DNA from: DASQUK01 sp035641315
GTDB lineage: Bacteria > Actinomycetota > Acidimicrobiia > Acidimicrobiales > VFJN01
Reading direction: 5' to 3'
DNA: 64,000 bases
NCBI GenBank assembly: GCA_035641315.1
Contig: DASQUK010000048.1
Coordinates: 1 to 64,000, forward strand
In this document: positions 33,925 to 41,914 of the stretch, piece after piece
Numbering within the stretch: the first letter of the stretch is position 1
Layout: every line of letters begins with the position of its first letter
Notes under the pieces: generated by a model
The model's input: the letters and a program-made list of their open reading frames with translations, nothing else
Database searches by the model: none
What the model was told of the DNA's origin: nothing
Made by a program: the position numbers and the translations under genes

Positions 33925-34946
33925 CCGTTGTAGTCCGTGGTCTCGGCGAGCTCCGCCGCCCCCTTCATGAGGTCGAGGACGATGGGGCCGAACATCTGGA
34001 GCTTCTCGTCGTCGCCGGCCCGCTGGTAGCCCTGTTCGAGCACCACCCCAAGCTTCCACTTGGCCAGCACGAGGTAGTAGTCGAGGTCGTCGACCTGTCG
34101 GCCGGACACCTCGGCGTAGTGCTGGACGATCTCGTCCTTCGACGGCATGCCGGTCAGGTCGACGTAGCTGGCGAACGCGTCGTCGATCGCGTTCGTGTCC
34201 TCGGGCCAACCCTGCACGACCCAGGCGAGATCGAGCTTGGGATCGCCGACCGTGCCCATCTCCCAGTCGACGATGGCGGCGAGGCGCGCCGGCGAGCCGT
34301 GCTCGAACATGACGTTGGCGAACTGGTAGTCGCCATGCATGAGGCCGGGGATGAAGTCGATCGGCCGATGCGCGCGCAGCCAGGCCGCCGCCACGTCGAA
34401 ACCGGGCAGCTCGCGGCCCTTGATGCGCTCGAGGAACGCCGTCCACCGGTCGACCTGGCGGTCGTGGAAGCCGTCGGGACGACCGAGGTCGTGCAGGCCG
34501 CGGGCCTTCCAGTCGACGTTGCCGAGCAGCGCGACGCCCTCGACGAGCTGGTAGGCGAGGCCCCTGCGCGCCTCGAGGTCGGTGTCGAACGGCGCCGGCC
34601 ACTTCCCCATGGTGCTCATCGGCGACCAGCCGTCGACGAAGCCCATCAGGTAGAACGAGCGGCCCAGCACCGACTTGTCGGCGCACATGCCCAGGGCCGG
34701 CGTGCACGGCACGTCCGTGCCGTCGAGGGCCTCGATGATGCGCCACTCGCGGAGGATGCCCTCGTCCCGGCTCTCGGGGGCGGTCGGCGGCGGGATGCGC
34801 AGCGCCCCGTGCAGCTCGCCGCGGCGGACCTCGTAGATCTCGTTCTGCGAGCCCCCCGACACGTAGCTGACCTCGACCGGTTCACCCTTGCCCGTCGCGA
34901 GTCCCTGCTCGTCCATCCAGGTCGCGAGGCGGTCGACGTCGATCAC
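33921..34946 (-). CDS. APH-family phosphotransferase (hydroxyacyl-CoA kinase-like)
   Basis: A 341-residue kinase-fold protein of the aminoglycoside phosphotransferase/choline kinase clan. N-lobe VSYVSGGSQNEIYEVRRGE; catalytic loop GLMHGDYQFANVMFE (H-G-D-x4-N); metal loop AAIVDWEMGTVGDPKLDLAW (D-W-E). It overlaps the acyl-CoA dehydrogenase stop upstream (GTGA) and the crotonase start downstream. Homologues beside acyl-CoA dehydrogenases (bacterial LvaA; the kinase domain of ACAD10/11) phosphorylate 4-hydroxyacyl-CoAs. That role fits better here than antibiotic resistance. Start GTG 34946. Confidence 0.9.
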   Translation of the reverse strand: MIDVDRLATWMDEQGLATGKGEPVEVSYVSGGSQNEIYEVRRGELHGALRIPPPTAPESRDEGILREWRIIEALDGTDVPCTPALGMCADKSVLGRSFYLMGFVDGWSPMSTMGKWPAPFDTDLEARRGLAYQLVEGVALLGNVDWKARGLHDLGRPDGFHDRQVDRWTAFLERIKGRELPGFDVAAAWLRAHRPIDFIPGLMHGDYQFANVMFEHGSPARLAAIVDWEMGTVGDPKLDLAWVVQGWPEDTNAIDDAFASYVDLTGMPSKDEIVQHYAEVSGRQVDDLDYYLVLAKWKLGVVLEQGYQRAGDDEKLQMFGPIVLDLMKGAAELAETTDYNG

Positions 34947-36244
34947 AGGTTGCCCACCTCGTGCTCGAGGTACTCGGCGAAGCGGGCCCGGGCGGCATCC
35001 AGCTTCTTCGGGATCCACTCGGTGGGCCAGACGTCGTCGCTCGGCTTGTAGTCCCGGAGCACCTGGCGGGCGACCGTGACCTTGTGGACCTCGGTCGGTC
35101 CGTCGGCGAGGCCCATGACGCCGGCCCCGTGGATCATTCCGAAGAACGGCAACTCGTTGGTGGTGCCGAGGGCGCCGTGCACCTGCATCGCCCGCCAGGC
35201 GATGTCGTGCAGCACGGTCGGCATCACGACCTTGGCCGTTGCGATGTCCTTGCGGACCCGCTTGTAGTCGTTGTACCTGTCGATCTCCCACGCCGTGTAG
35301 AGCACGAACAGCCGGAACTGCACGAGCTGGGCGTACGAGTCGGCGATGTAGCCCTGCACGAACTGCTTGTCGGCGAGGAGGCTGCCCTGGGTCTCGCGGC
35401 TGAGGGCCCGCTCGCACATCATGTCGAGCGCCTTCTGCGCCAGGCCGATCGTCCGCATGGCGTGGTGGATGCGGCCGCCGCCCAGGCGGGTCTGGGCAAT
35501 GACGAAGGCCTGGCCCTCGCCGCCGAGCAGCGCGTCCTCCGGCACCCGCACGTCGTCGTAGTGGATGAGGGCGTGGGAGCCCTCGTTCAGCGGCTCGCCG
35601 TACAGGCCCATGTTGCGGACGATGTTGACCCCGGGCGTGTCGGTCGGCACCAGGAACATGGACATGCCCTTGTACGGGCTCACGTCGGGGTTGGTCACCG
35701 CCATGACGATCATGAACGAGGCGGTCTTGGCGTTCGACGAGAAGAACTTCCAGCCGTTGATCACCCACTCGTCGCCGTCCTTGACCGCTTGGGTCTTGAA
35801 CATCGTCGGGTCGGCGCCCGCGTGCGGCTCGGTCATCGAGTAGCACGAGAACATCTCACCGTCGAGCAGCGGCTGGAGGTAGCGCTGCTTCTGCTCGGGC
35901 GTGCCGTAGTGGGCGATGATCTCGGCGTTGCCGGTGTCGGGCGCCTGGCAGCCGAACACGATCGGGGCCCACTGCGACCGGCCGAGGATCTCGTTGAGCA
36001 GCGCCAGCTTGAGTTGGCCGTAGCCCTGGCCGCCGAGCTCGGGGCCCAGGTGGGTGGCCCACAGGTCCTGGCGCCGCACCTCGGCCTTCAGCGGGTCGAC
36101 GACCTTGCGCCGGGTCTCGTCCAGCGGCACGAACTGCTCGTGCGGCCACAGCAGGTCGAGGGGCTCGACCTCTTCGCGGACGAACTCGCTGGCCCAGTCC
36201 AGCTTGCGCTGGAACTCGGGCTCGGTCTCGAAGTCCCACGCCAT
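34943..36244 (-). CDS. acyl-CoA dehydrogenase (ACAD10/11- or LvaC-like)
   Basis: A 433-residue FAD enzyme: YSMTEPHAGADPTMFKTQAV, GDEWVINGWKFFSSNAKTAS, GGGRIHHAMRTIGLAQKALD and MQVHGALGTTNELPFFGMIH, ending ADGPTEVHKVTVARQVLRDY. The G-G-G-R-I-H-H-A-M-R-T-I-G and D-G-P-T-E-V-H signatures place it in the ACAD10/11 branch rather than with straight-chain dehydrogenases. It heads the operon with the APH-type kinase; together they may convert a phosphorylated 4-hydroxyacyl-CoA to an enoyl-CoA. GGGAGGGAAACG precedes ATG 36244. The operator-like palindrome lies about 25-40 bases upstream. Confidence 0.92.
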   Translation of the reverse strand: MAWDFETEPEFQRKLDWASEFVREEVEPLDLLWPHEQFVPLDETRRKVVDPLKAEVRRQDLWATHLGPELGGQGYGQLKLALLNEILGRSQWAPIVFGCQAPDTGNAEIIAHYGTPEQKQRYLQPLLDGEMFSCYSMTEPHAGADPTMFKTQAVKDGDEWVINGWKFFSSNAKTASFMIVMAVTNPDVSPYKGMSMFLVPTDTPGVNIVRNMGLYGEPLNEGSHALIHYDDVRVPEDALLGGEGQAFVIAQTRLGGGRIHHAMRTIGLAQKALDMMCERALSRETQGSLLADKQFVQGYIADSYAQLVQFRLFVLYTAWEIDRYNDYKRVRKDIATAKVVMPTVLHDIAWRAMQVHGALGTTNELPFFGMIHGAGVMGLADGPTEVHKVTVARQVLRDYKPSDDVWPTEWIPKKLDAARARFAEYLEHEVGNL

Positions 36245-36266
36245 CGTTTCCCTCCCTGGTCAATGG

Positions 36267-36281
36267 CAGAATAGAATTCTG
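36267..36281. promoter_or_regulatory. divergent promoter with perfect palindrome CAGAAT-AGA-ATTCTG
   Basis: The palindrome overlaps both candidate -10 boxes: TAGAAT (36272-36277) for the TetR gene and TATTCT (complement of 36268-36273) for the acyl-CoA dehydrogenase operon. A regulator bound here would block both directions. The GTG start of the TetR gene lies seven bases past TAGAAT, implying a leaderless mRNA. Confidence 0.6.
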
Positions 36282-36284
36282 ACT

Positions 36285-36947
36285 GTGGAGAACACAATTG
36301 CGGGCCCGCCGCGCGACGTGGCGGATCGCATCGCACGGCAGACGTTGTCCAAGCGCGGTGCCGACTACGCGTCCGAGGTGCGACGGCTCCTGGACGCGGC
36401 GCTGGCCGTCATGCGGCGCTGCGGCACCACGTCGCACCCCCGCGTCGCGGACATCGTGGCCGAGGCCGGCCTGTCCAACGACGCCTTCTACCGCCACTTC
36501 CCGTCCAAGGACGCGCTGGTGGCCGCGCTCCTCGAGGACGGCGCCGAGCGCCTCACGAGCTACTTGGACCACCAGATGGCCAAGGAGAATACGCCGGAGG
36601 GCAAGGTCCGGCGTTGGGTTGAAGGCGTGCTGTCGCAGGCCGAAGGGGACATCGCCGCCACAACCCTCGCCGTGCTGTGGAACGGCGGCGGCGTCAGCGA
36701 GGGGCCCGGATCGGGCCGCCACCCGGCCAGCGCACCCTTGGCGCAGCTGCTCATCGAGCCGCTGGGGGCGCTGGGCAGCGTCGATCCCGCCCTCGATGCG
36801 TCGCTCGCGGCGCACGCCGCTCTTGGCAAGCTGTCGGACTACCTGTGGGAACGAGCCCAGCCGACCCCCGCCGAGGTCGAGCACATCACGGAGTTCTGCC
36901 TCACCGTTGTGAACAGGCGGAAGCCGACGTCACGACGGAAGACGTGA
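36285..36947 (+). CDS. TetR/AcrR family transcriptional regulator
   Basis: A 220-residue TetR protein. HTH at about 25-70: EVRRLLDAALAVMRRCGTTS, VADIVAEAGLSNDAFYRHFP, SKDALVAALLEDG. The remainder is a ligand-binding helical domain (GVLSQAEGDIAATTLAVLWN). Start GTG 36285 (VENTIAGPPRDVADRI); the frame is open further upstream but overlaps the divergent acyl-CoA dehydrogenase. Its own start sits against the palindrome at 36267-36281, so autoregulation and control of the divergent kinase/dehydrogenase operon are likely. An acyl-CoA ligand is a reasonable guess. Confidence 0.9.
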   Translation: MENTIAGPPRDVADRIARQTLSKRGADYASEVRRLLDAALAVMRRCGTTSHPRVADIVAEAGLSNDAFYRHFPSKDALVAALLEDGAERLTSYLDHQMAKENTPEGKVRRWVEGVLSQAEGDIAATTLAVLWNGGGVSEGPGSGRHPASAPLAQLLIEPLGALGSVDPALDASLAAHAALGKLSDYLWERAQPTPAEVEHITEFCLTVVNRRKPTSRRKT

Positions 36948-36985
36948 CATCGGCCCGCACGGCCACGACCAGTTCGCAGGGGGCG

Positions 36986-38002
36986 CTACCCGAGCGTGGG
37001 GATCACCTGGGGGAGGTCGAGCGTCGTGCGGATCCCCGGGGCCGCGGCGCAGACGACCGGGACGGCGTTGACGGCCCGGTTCGCCGTGTAGGCCGGGGTC
37101 GTGGCCGCCATCCGCTCCGGGGGTATCGGGAAGCGCATGTCGATGTCGAGTGGCGCGTCGCCGTCGACCGTGACCCGCCAGCCGGTGGGCAGGAGGTCCC
37201 ACGCGGGATCGAGGTCGGTGGAGCAGTACCAGATGGCCCGGAAGCGCAGCAGCGGCCGGCCGCCTCGCCTGCCCGCCACCGTCAGCCGCTGCGCGGCGAC
37301 GCTGCCGGCCTCCAGCTTGCCGGCGGCGATCTCGACCGTGTGGCGGGCCACGGCGACCTCCCCGCTCGCGTCCAAGGCGTCGAGCGGGAGCGAGAGCGCC
37401 TCTGCGAGCAGTTGCAGGGACGGGCCGTGCGCGACCCGGAGGTGGGACAGCCGCCGCTCGTCGAAGGCGGTGGGCGGCTTCCCGAAGCCCATTACGTTGA
37501 ACAACAGGTCGGGGGAGTTGCGCCGGGCGAGGTCGGCGAACTCGTCGATCGTCAGGCAGTCGAGCCGCCGCTGGATCGACGCCAGCACCAGTGGGAGGGC
37601 CTCGGAGATGAACCCGGGGCTGCTGCCCGTGCTGTGGATCGACGTCCGGCCCCGGGCGCACGCCGCCTCGACTCGCTCGCGCGCCGCGGGGTCGAGGCTC
37701 TCGGCGCGGTGGAACTCGCCCCGGGTGGTCACGATGTTCGCGCCCGACTCCAGCAGCCGGCACACCTCGTCGAAGTCGCACTTGGCCGGCATGTAGAGCA
37801 CGCAGTCGGCCCCGAGGCCGACGATCTCCTCGATGTCGTCGGTGGCCACGACGCCGACTGGGTCGAGCCCGCACAGCTCGCCGGCGTCGCGCCCGGCCTT
37901 GGCGGGCGAGTAGACGTACGCGCCGGCGAGGTCGTAGCGAGGGTGCTCGACGACGGCCCGCAGCGCGTAGGTGCCGATGTTCCCGGTGGCCCACTGGACC
38001 AC
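36986..38002 (-). CDS. dihydrodipicolinate reductase-like NAD(P)-binding protein
   Basis: About 338 residues with an N-terminal Rossmann fold VVQWATGNIGTYALRAVVEH, then YVYSPAKAGRDAGELCGLDP, DCVLYMPAKCDFDEVCRLLE, NIVTTRGEFH and STGSSPGFISEALPLVL. This matches the actinobacterial DapB-like family adjacent to steroid and aromatic catabolic genes (often annotated dihydrodipicolinate reductase, although lysine synthesis is unlikely). Substrate unknown. Start uncertain: GTG 38002 trims the first strand, while the homology seems to begin a few codons earlier (YRVVQW), where no ATG, GTG or TTG is available before the upstream gene. Confidence 0.82.
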   Translation of the reverse strand: MVQWATGNIGTYALRAVVEHPRYDLAGAYVYSPAKAGRDAGELCGLDPVGVVATDDIEEIVGLGADCVLYMPAKCDFDEVCRLLESGANIVTTRGEFHRAESLDPAARERVEAACARGRTSIHSTGSSPGFISEALPLVLASIQRRLDCLTIDEFADLARRNSPDLLFNVMGFGKPPTAFDERRLSHLRVAHGPSLQLLAEALSLPLDALDASGEVAVARHTVEIAAGKLEAGSVAAQRLTVAGRRGGRPLLRFRAIWYCSTDLDPAWDLLPTGWRVTVDGDAPLDIDMRFPIPPERMAATTPAYTANRAVNAVPVVCAAAPGIRTTLDLPQVIPTLG

Positions 38003-38052
38003 CCGGTAGCGCGGTGCGTCGCTCGCCGTCCCGTCGGCGCCGCTCGGGAGGC

Positions 38053-38268
38053 TCAGGGGATGACCAGTGGCCGGGGCTCGAAGAAGTCGACGATCTCGGC
38101 CAGGGGCACGAACTGGTCGGCGCCGGCGACGAACAGCCACACGTCGTCCGAGCCACCGGGGGCCACCGACACCAACCACGCGGCGTCGACCCGGCGGCCG
38201 TGCGACAGCGCCAGGGTGACCTCGCGACCTTCCAGTGCCCGCAACTCCTCGAGTCGTGTCGTGCTCAT
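38053..38268 (-). CDS. small hypothetical protein (71 residues)
   Basis: ATG at 38266-38268 to TGA at 38053-38055. Predicted mixed strand protein: LEELRALEGREVTLALSHGR, VDAAWLVSVAPGGSDDVWLF, then QFVPLAEIVDFFEPRPLVIP. It has no cysteines, signal or transmembrane helix. The compact five-strand look (x-G-R-E-V-T-L-x-L ... V-P-L-x-E-I) resembles Sm- or SH3-like barrels, but that is only an impression. It ends immediately before the DapB-like gene on the same strand, so the two are probably co-expressed. Function not known. Confidence 0.65.
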   Translation of the reverse strand: MSTTRLEELRALEGREVTLALSHGRRVDAAWLVSVAPGGSDDVWLFVAGADQFVPLAEIVDFFEPRPLVIP

Positions 38269-38297
38269 TGGCGTACCTTCGGCACGCCAATAAGCAC

Positions 38298-38316
38298 ATC
38301 GCCGCTTCGCGGCGAT
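38298..38316 (-). terminator. hairpin downstream of the lyase operon
   Basis: ATCGCCGC (38298-38305) and GCGGCGAT (38309-38316) form a perfect 8-bp stem with a three-base loop. On the minus strand it is followed by TGTGCTTATT, a weak T-rich tail. It lies about 115 bases beyond the lyase stop and just before the small-protein gene. A weak operator-like match, GAGAAC-CGT-ACTCTC, lies at 38390-38404. Confidence 0.45.
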
Positions 38317-38429
38317 AGGGCACTGTGCTCATGGTTCGCTCGCACTTCGTGCTCGCTCACAGCGTCACCCCCCGGGGCCCCTTCCCAAGGAGAACCGTAC
38401 TCTCCGATACAGAGACGAACAATACCGAA

Positions 38430-39353
38430 TCAGGGAGTCGAGGCCTCGCCCTCCGCGAGCGACGCCTTGTAGAGGACGTTCTCTGCCAGCCGCATGTGCG
38501 CGGCGTCTACGAGCCTGCCGTCGCGCCCGATCGCCCCCACGCCGCTGGCCTCGGCGCTCCGGTACGCCTCGATGGCGGCCCGCGCATCCCGCACCTCCTC
38601 GGGCGTGGGGGAGAACACCTCGTTGGCGATGGCGATCTGGTCGGGGTGGATCGCCCACTTGCCGTCGAAGCCGAGCAGGCTGGCGTGGACGGCGCTGCGC
38701 CGGTAGCCGTCCGGGTCGCGGTAGGCGGGGTAGGGGGCGTCGATGGCGTCGACGCCCGCGATCCGGGCGGCGGTGACGACCTGGGCGCGGGCGAAGTGCC
38801 AGAAGTCCCCCGGGTACTCGGTCACCGGGCCGAAGTTGCCGTCGACCCGGGCCCGCAGCGACGCGGACAGGTCGCCGGCGCCGAAGATCAACGCCTCGAG
38901 GCGCTCGCTCGCCCGGGCGATCTCCACGGCGTTGGCCAGGCCCTCGGCGTCCTCGATCAGCACCTCGAGCGCGATCCGCCGCTCGAGCCCGAGCCTCGCT
39001 TCCAACTGGGTGAGGAGGACGTCGTACCACCAGACGTCGCGGGCCGAGCGCGCCTTCGGCACGATGAGCACGTCCAGCGCCTCGCGGGCGCCGGTGACCA
39101 TCTCGATCACGTCGCCGTGGCACCAGGGCGTCTCCAGGCCGTTCACGCGGACGGCGCGGACCGTCCGGCCCCAGTCCAGCTCGGTGAGCGCGGACACGGC
39201 CGTGGCCCGGGCGCCCTCCTTGGCGACGGGCGCGCACGCGTCCTCGAGATCGAGAAACACGAGGTCGGCCCCCGATCTCGCCGCCTTCTCGCACATGCGC
39301 TCGCTGCTGGCCGGGCTCGCCAGCTCCGATCGCCGGGCCCGCGGTGCGTACAT
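38430..39353 (-). CDS. HpcH/HpaI aldolase / CitE-like CoA-ester lyase
   Basis: A 307-residue TIM-barrel lyase of the citrate lyase beta/malyl-CoA lyase family: GADLVFLDLEDACAPVAKEG with metal-site residues, VRAVRVNGLETPW, VLIVPKARSARDVWWYD, LEVLIEDAEGLANAVEIARA (Glu metal ligand), IFGAGDLSASL (Asp ligand) and the C-terminal GFDGKWAIHPDQI signature. It should cleave a beta-hydroxyacyl-CoA to acetyl-CoA or propionyl-CoA plus an oxoacid. Its start is one base after the CaiB stop. The pairing suggests CoA transfer onto a branched dicarboxylate followed by lyase cleavage (inference). Confidence 0.91.
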   Translation of the reverse strand: MYAPRARRSELASPASSERMCEKAARSGADLVFLDLEDACAPVAKEGARATAVSALTELDWGRTVRAVRVNGLETPWCHGDVIEMVTGAREALDVLIVPKARSARDVWWYDVLLTQLEARLGLERRIALEVLIEDAEGLANAVEIARASERLEALIFGAGDLSASLRARVDGNFGPVTEYPGDFWHFARAQVVTAARIAGVDAIDAPYPAYRDPDGYRRSAVHASLLGFDGKWAIHPDQIAIANEVFSPTPEEVRDARAAIEAYRSAEASGVGAIGRDGRLVDAAHMRLAENVLYKASLAEGEASTP

Positions 39354-39354
39354 G

Positions 39355-40566
39355 TCAGATGATGCCCGCGGCCCGCAGGGCGGCGATGCGGTCCGGGTCG
39401 ACGCCGAGCAGGCCGCCGAAGACGGCGTCGTTGTCGGCGCCGAGCGCACGCCCGAGGTGCTCGACCCGGCCCGGCGTGTCGGTCAGGACCGCGACCGGCG
39501 CCTGCACGGTCGTCGGCCCCAGGTCGGGATCGTCGACGGTGACGAAGGTGCCCCGGGCGCGCAGGTGCTCGTCCTCGACGAGCTGCTGCGCGTCGTAGAC
39601 GGGCGCCGCCGCCACCTCCGCCGCCTCGAAGACCCGCATGGCCTCGTCGAGCGTGCGCTCGCCGACCCACTTGGCGACGAGCGTGTCGAGCTCGACGGCG
39701 CGGTCCCGGCGGCGGACCGGGTCCACGTAGGCGGGGTCGTCGGCCAGGTCGGGCCGGTCGATCGCCCGGAACAGGCGCACCGCGATACTCGGCGACGCGC
39801 TGGAGATCGCCAGCCAGTGGTCGTCGGCGGTGCGGTAAGCGTTGCGGGGCGCGCTGGCGTCGAGGCGGTTGCCCGCCCGTTGCGTGATGACGCCGAGCTG
39901 GTCGAAGGCGAGCGTCTGCGTCTCGATCAGGCGGGCCAGGGGCTCGATCAGGTTGACGTCGACGAGCTGCCCGCCGCCGCCGTGGACGTCGCGGTGGTAG
40001 AGGGCCATGATCACCGCGTAGGTAGCGGCGAGGGCGGCGACCCCGTCGGCCAACATGAACGGCGGCAGTGTGGGCGGCCCGTCGGGCTGTCCGGTCACGT
40101 GGGCGAACCCGCTCATCGCCTCGGCCAGCGTCCCGTAGCCGGGCCGGTCGCTCTTGGGCCCGCCCCGGCCGTAGCCGCTGACGTGGAGCATCACGATGCG
40201 GGGATGGGCCCCGTGGACCGACTCGTAGTCGACGCCCCATCGCGCCAGGGCGCTCGGGCGGTTGGCGACGATGAAGACGTCGCTGACGTCGAGCAGCCGG
40301 TGGAGCAGCTCCTGCCCCTCCGGCTGGCGGAGGTCGAGCGTGACGCAGCGCTTGTTGCGGCTCACGCTCTTCCAGGCGAGGCCGATGCCGTCGCGGCGGT
40401 CGCCCCACGTGCGCATCGGATCGCCGGAGCCCGGCTGCTCCACCTTGACGACCTCGGCGCCGAACTCGCCGAGGGTGGTCGCCACCATCGGCCCGGCGGC
40501 GAGCGTCGCCGCCTCCACGACGCGCAGCCCGTGCAGCGGGCCCCGACCGTCAGGCACGTCAGCCAC
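39355..40566 (-). CDS. CaiB/BaiF family CoA-transferase
   Basis: A 403-residue family III CoA-transferase: LRVVEAATLAAGPMVATTLG, EFGAEVVKVEQPGSGDPMRT, SVSRNKRCVTLDLRQPEGQE, then RPGYGTLAEAMSGFAHVTG, and VDVNLIEPLARLIETQTLAF. The residue at the usual catalytic Asp position (R-P-G-Y-G instead of R-P-G-Y-D) appears to be Gly, which should be checked by alignment. The GTG start at 40566 overlaps the stop of the upstream monooxygenase by eight bases, and its stop abuts the lyase start; all four genes of this run are translationally packed. Confidence 0.9.
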   Translation of the reverse strand: MADVPDGRGPLHGLRVVEAATLAAGPMVATTLGEFGAEVVKVEQPGSGDPMRTWGDRRDGIGLAWKSVSRNKRCVTLDLRQPEGQELLHRLLDVSDVFIVANRPSALARWGVDYESVHGAHPRIVMLHVSGYGRGGPKSDRPGYGTLAEAMSGFAHVTGQPDGPPTLPPFMLADGVAALAATYAVIMALYHRDVHGGGGQLVDVNLIEPLARLIETQTLAFDQLGVITQRAGNRLDASAPRNAYRTADDHWLAISSASPSIAVRLFRAIDRPDLADDPAYVDPVRRRDRAVELDTLVAKWVGERTLDEAMRVFEAAEVAAAPVYDAQQLVEDEHLRARGTFVTVDDPDLGPTTVQAPVAVLTDTPGRVEHLGRALGADNDAVFGGLLGVDPDRIAALRAAGII

Positions 40567-41914
40567 CGCGCGAGGCCGCGGGCCGGTCGAGGCCGAGGTG
40601 GTCGCGCAACGTCTGGCCCGTGTACCGGTCGCGGAACACCCCGCGGCGCTGCAGCTCGGGGACCACCAGCCGGACGACGTCCTCGTAGGCGCCGGGCACA
40701 TGCGTGGCGGCGATCACGAAGCCGTCGCAGGCGTCGCCGTCGAACCACTCCTCCATCTGGTCGGCGACCTCGGGGCCTGTGCCCACGAAGCGGGGGCCCT
40801 GGAGGAGCGTGGCCCGATGGCCGGCGAGGTCGGCCAGGGTGACCGTGTCGCCGATGTGCTGGCGGAGGTTCTGGACCAGCCCCCGGATGCCCGACACCGA
40901 CTCGATGAGCTCGTCGGTGATGGGGGCGTCGAGCTCGAGGCCGGAGAAGTCGTAGTTCATCAGCTCGGACAGCAGCGTCAACGACGCCTTCGGGTCGACG
41001 AGCTCGTCGAGGAAGAGCTGCTCGCGCTCCTCCGCGTGCGCCCGCGACTCGCCGATCACGGTGTAGGCCATGGGCAGCATCTTGACCTGCGCAGGATCGC
41101 GGCCGCGCTCGGCGATGCGCTCCTTCTGGTCCTTGTAGTGCGACCGGGCGACGTCGATGTTGGGGTCGCCGGTGAAGATGAGCTCGGCCCAGCGGGCCGC
41201 GAAGTCCCGGCCCCGGCCCGACGAGCCCGCCTGAAGCAGGACCGGCCTGCCCTGCGGCGATCGGGGGACTGTGAGCGGGCCGCGGACGCGGAACCAGTCG
41301 CCTGCGTGGTTGAGCTCGTGCACCTTGTCGGGGTCGGCGAAGACGCCACTGGCCCGGTCGAGCACGAGGGCGTCGTCCTCCCACGTGTCCCACAGTCCCG
41401 TCGTGGCATCGAGGAACTCGTCGGCGCGGTCGTAGCGCGCCTCGTGATCGAGGTGGTGCTCGACCCCGTAGTTCTGGGCCTCGCCATCGTTCACGGACGT
41501 GACGACGTTCCAGGCCGCACGACCCCCCGACAGGTGGTCGAGGGTGGCGAACGTGCGGGCGACGTGGAACGGCGTGTAGTAGGTCGTCGAGTAGGTCGCC
41601 CCCAGGCCGATGTGGCGGGTGGCAGCGGCGACGACCCCGAGCACGATGCTCAGGTCGAGCTTCACCGGGCGAGCGCCCAGCCGCACGGCGTCGGCTACCG
41701 ACCCGGCGTAGATGCCGGGCATGGCCAGGCGGTCGTCGAAGAACATCATGTCGAAGCACCCGTCTTCGAGGGTGCGGCCGAGCTTCTGGTAGAAGCCCGG
41801 CGTGAGGAAGCCGTGCTCCGTCGCCGGATGGCGCCACGACCCGGCGTAGACGGTGACGTTGCCGGCCTGCATGAAGCCCACCAGGGACATCTGCCGACGC
41901 GTCACGAGGCTCAC
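40559..41914 (-). CDS. LLM class flavin-dependent monooxygenase (NtaA/SnaA/DszA-like)
   Basis: A 451-residue luciferase-fold protein of the long NtaA/SnaA/DszA/SoxA class: MSLVGFMQAGNVTVYAGSWR, DGCFDMMFFDDRLAMPG, GLGATYSTTYYTPFHVARTF, LDHLSGGRAAWNVVTSVNDG, HELNHAGDWFRVRGPL, QGRPVLLQAGSSGRGRDFAA and AELIFTGDPN. Members are two-component FMNH2-dependent monooxygenases acting on nitrilotriacetate, sulfones and similar; a separate flavin reductase is needed (the FMN reductase-like gene at 59561 is distant). The GTG start overlaps the amidohydrolase stop as GTGA. Confidence 0.93.
   Translation of the reverse strand: MSLVTRRQMSLVGFMQAGNVTVYAGSWRHPATEHGFLTPGFYQKLGRTLEDGCFDMMFFDDRLAMPGIYAGSVADAVRLGARPVKLDLSIVLGVVAAATRHIGLGATYSTTYYTPFHVARTFATLDHLSGGRAAWNVVTSVNDGEAQNYGVEHHLDHEARYDRADEFLDATTGLWDTWEDDALVLDRASGVFADPDKVHELNHAGDWFRVRGPLTVPRSPQGRPVLLQAGSSGRGRDFAARWAELIFTGDPNIDVARSHYKDQKERIAERGRDPAQVKMLPMAYTVIGESRAHAEEREQLFLDELVDPKASLTLLSELMNYDFSGLELDAPITDELIESVSGIRGLVQNLRQHIGDTVTLADLAGHRATLLQGPRFVGTGPEVADQMEEWFDGDACDGFVIAATHVPGAYEDVVRLVVPELQRRGVFRDRYTGQTLRDHLGLDRPAASRGG

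Noticed and set aside
33921..34946. Reading the APH-fold protein as an aminoglycoside resistance gene
   Set aside because: It is embedded by overlapping codons between an acyl-CoA dehydrogenase and a crotonase, and matches the hydroxyacyl-CoA kinase context better.
36986..38002. Lysine biosynthesis DapB
   Set aside because: The length and motifs fit the catabolic-cluster DapB-like family, and no dap or lysine genes are nearby.
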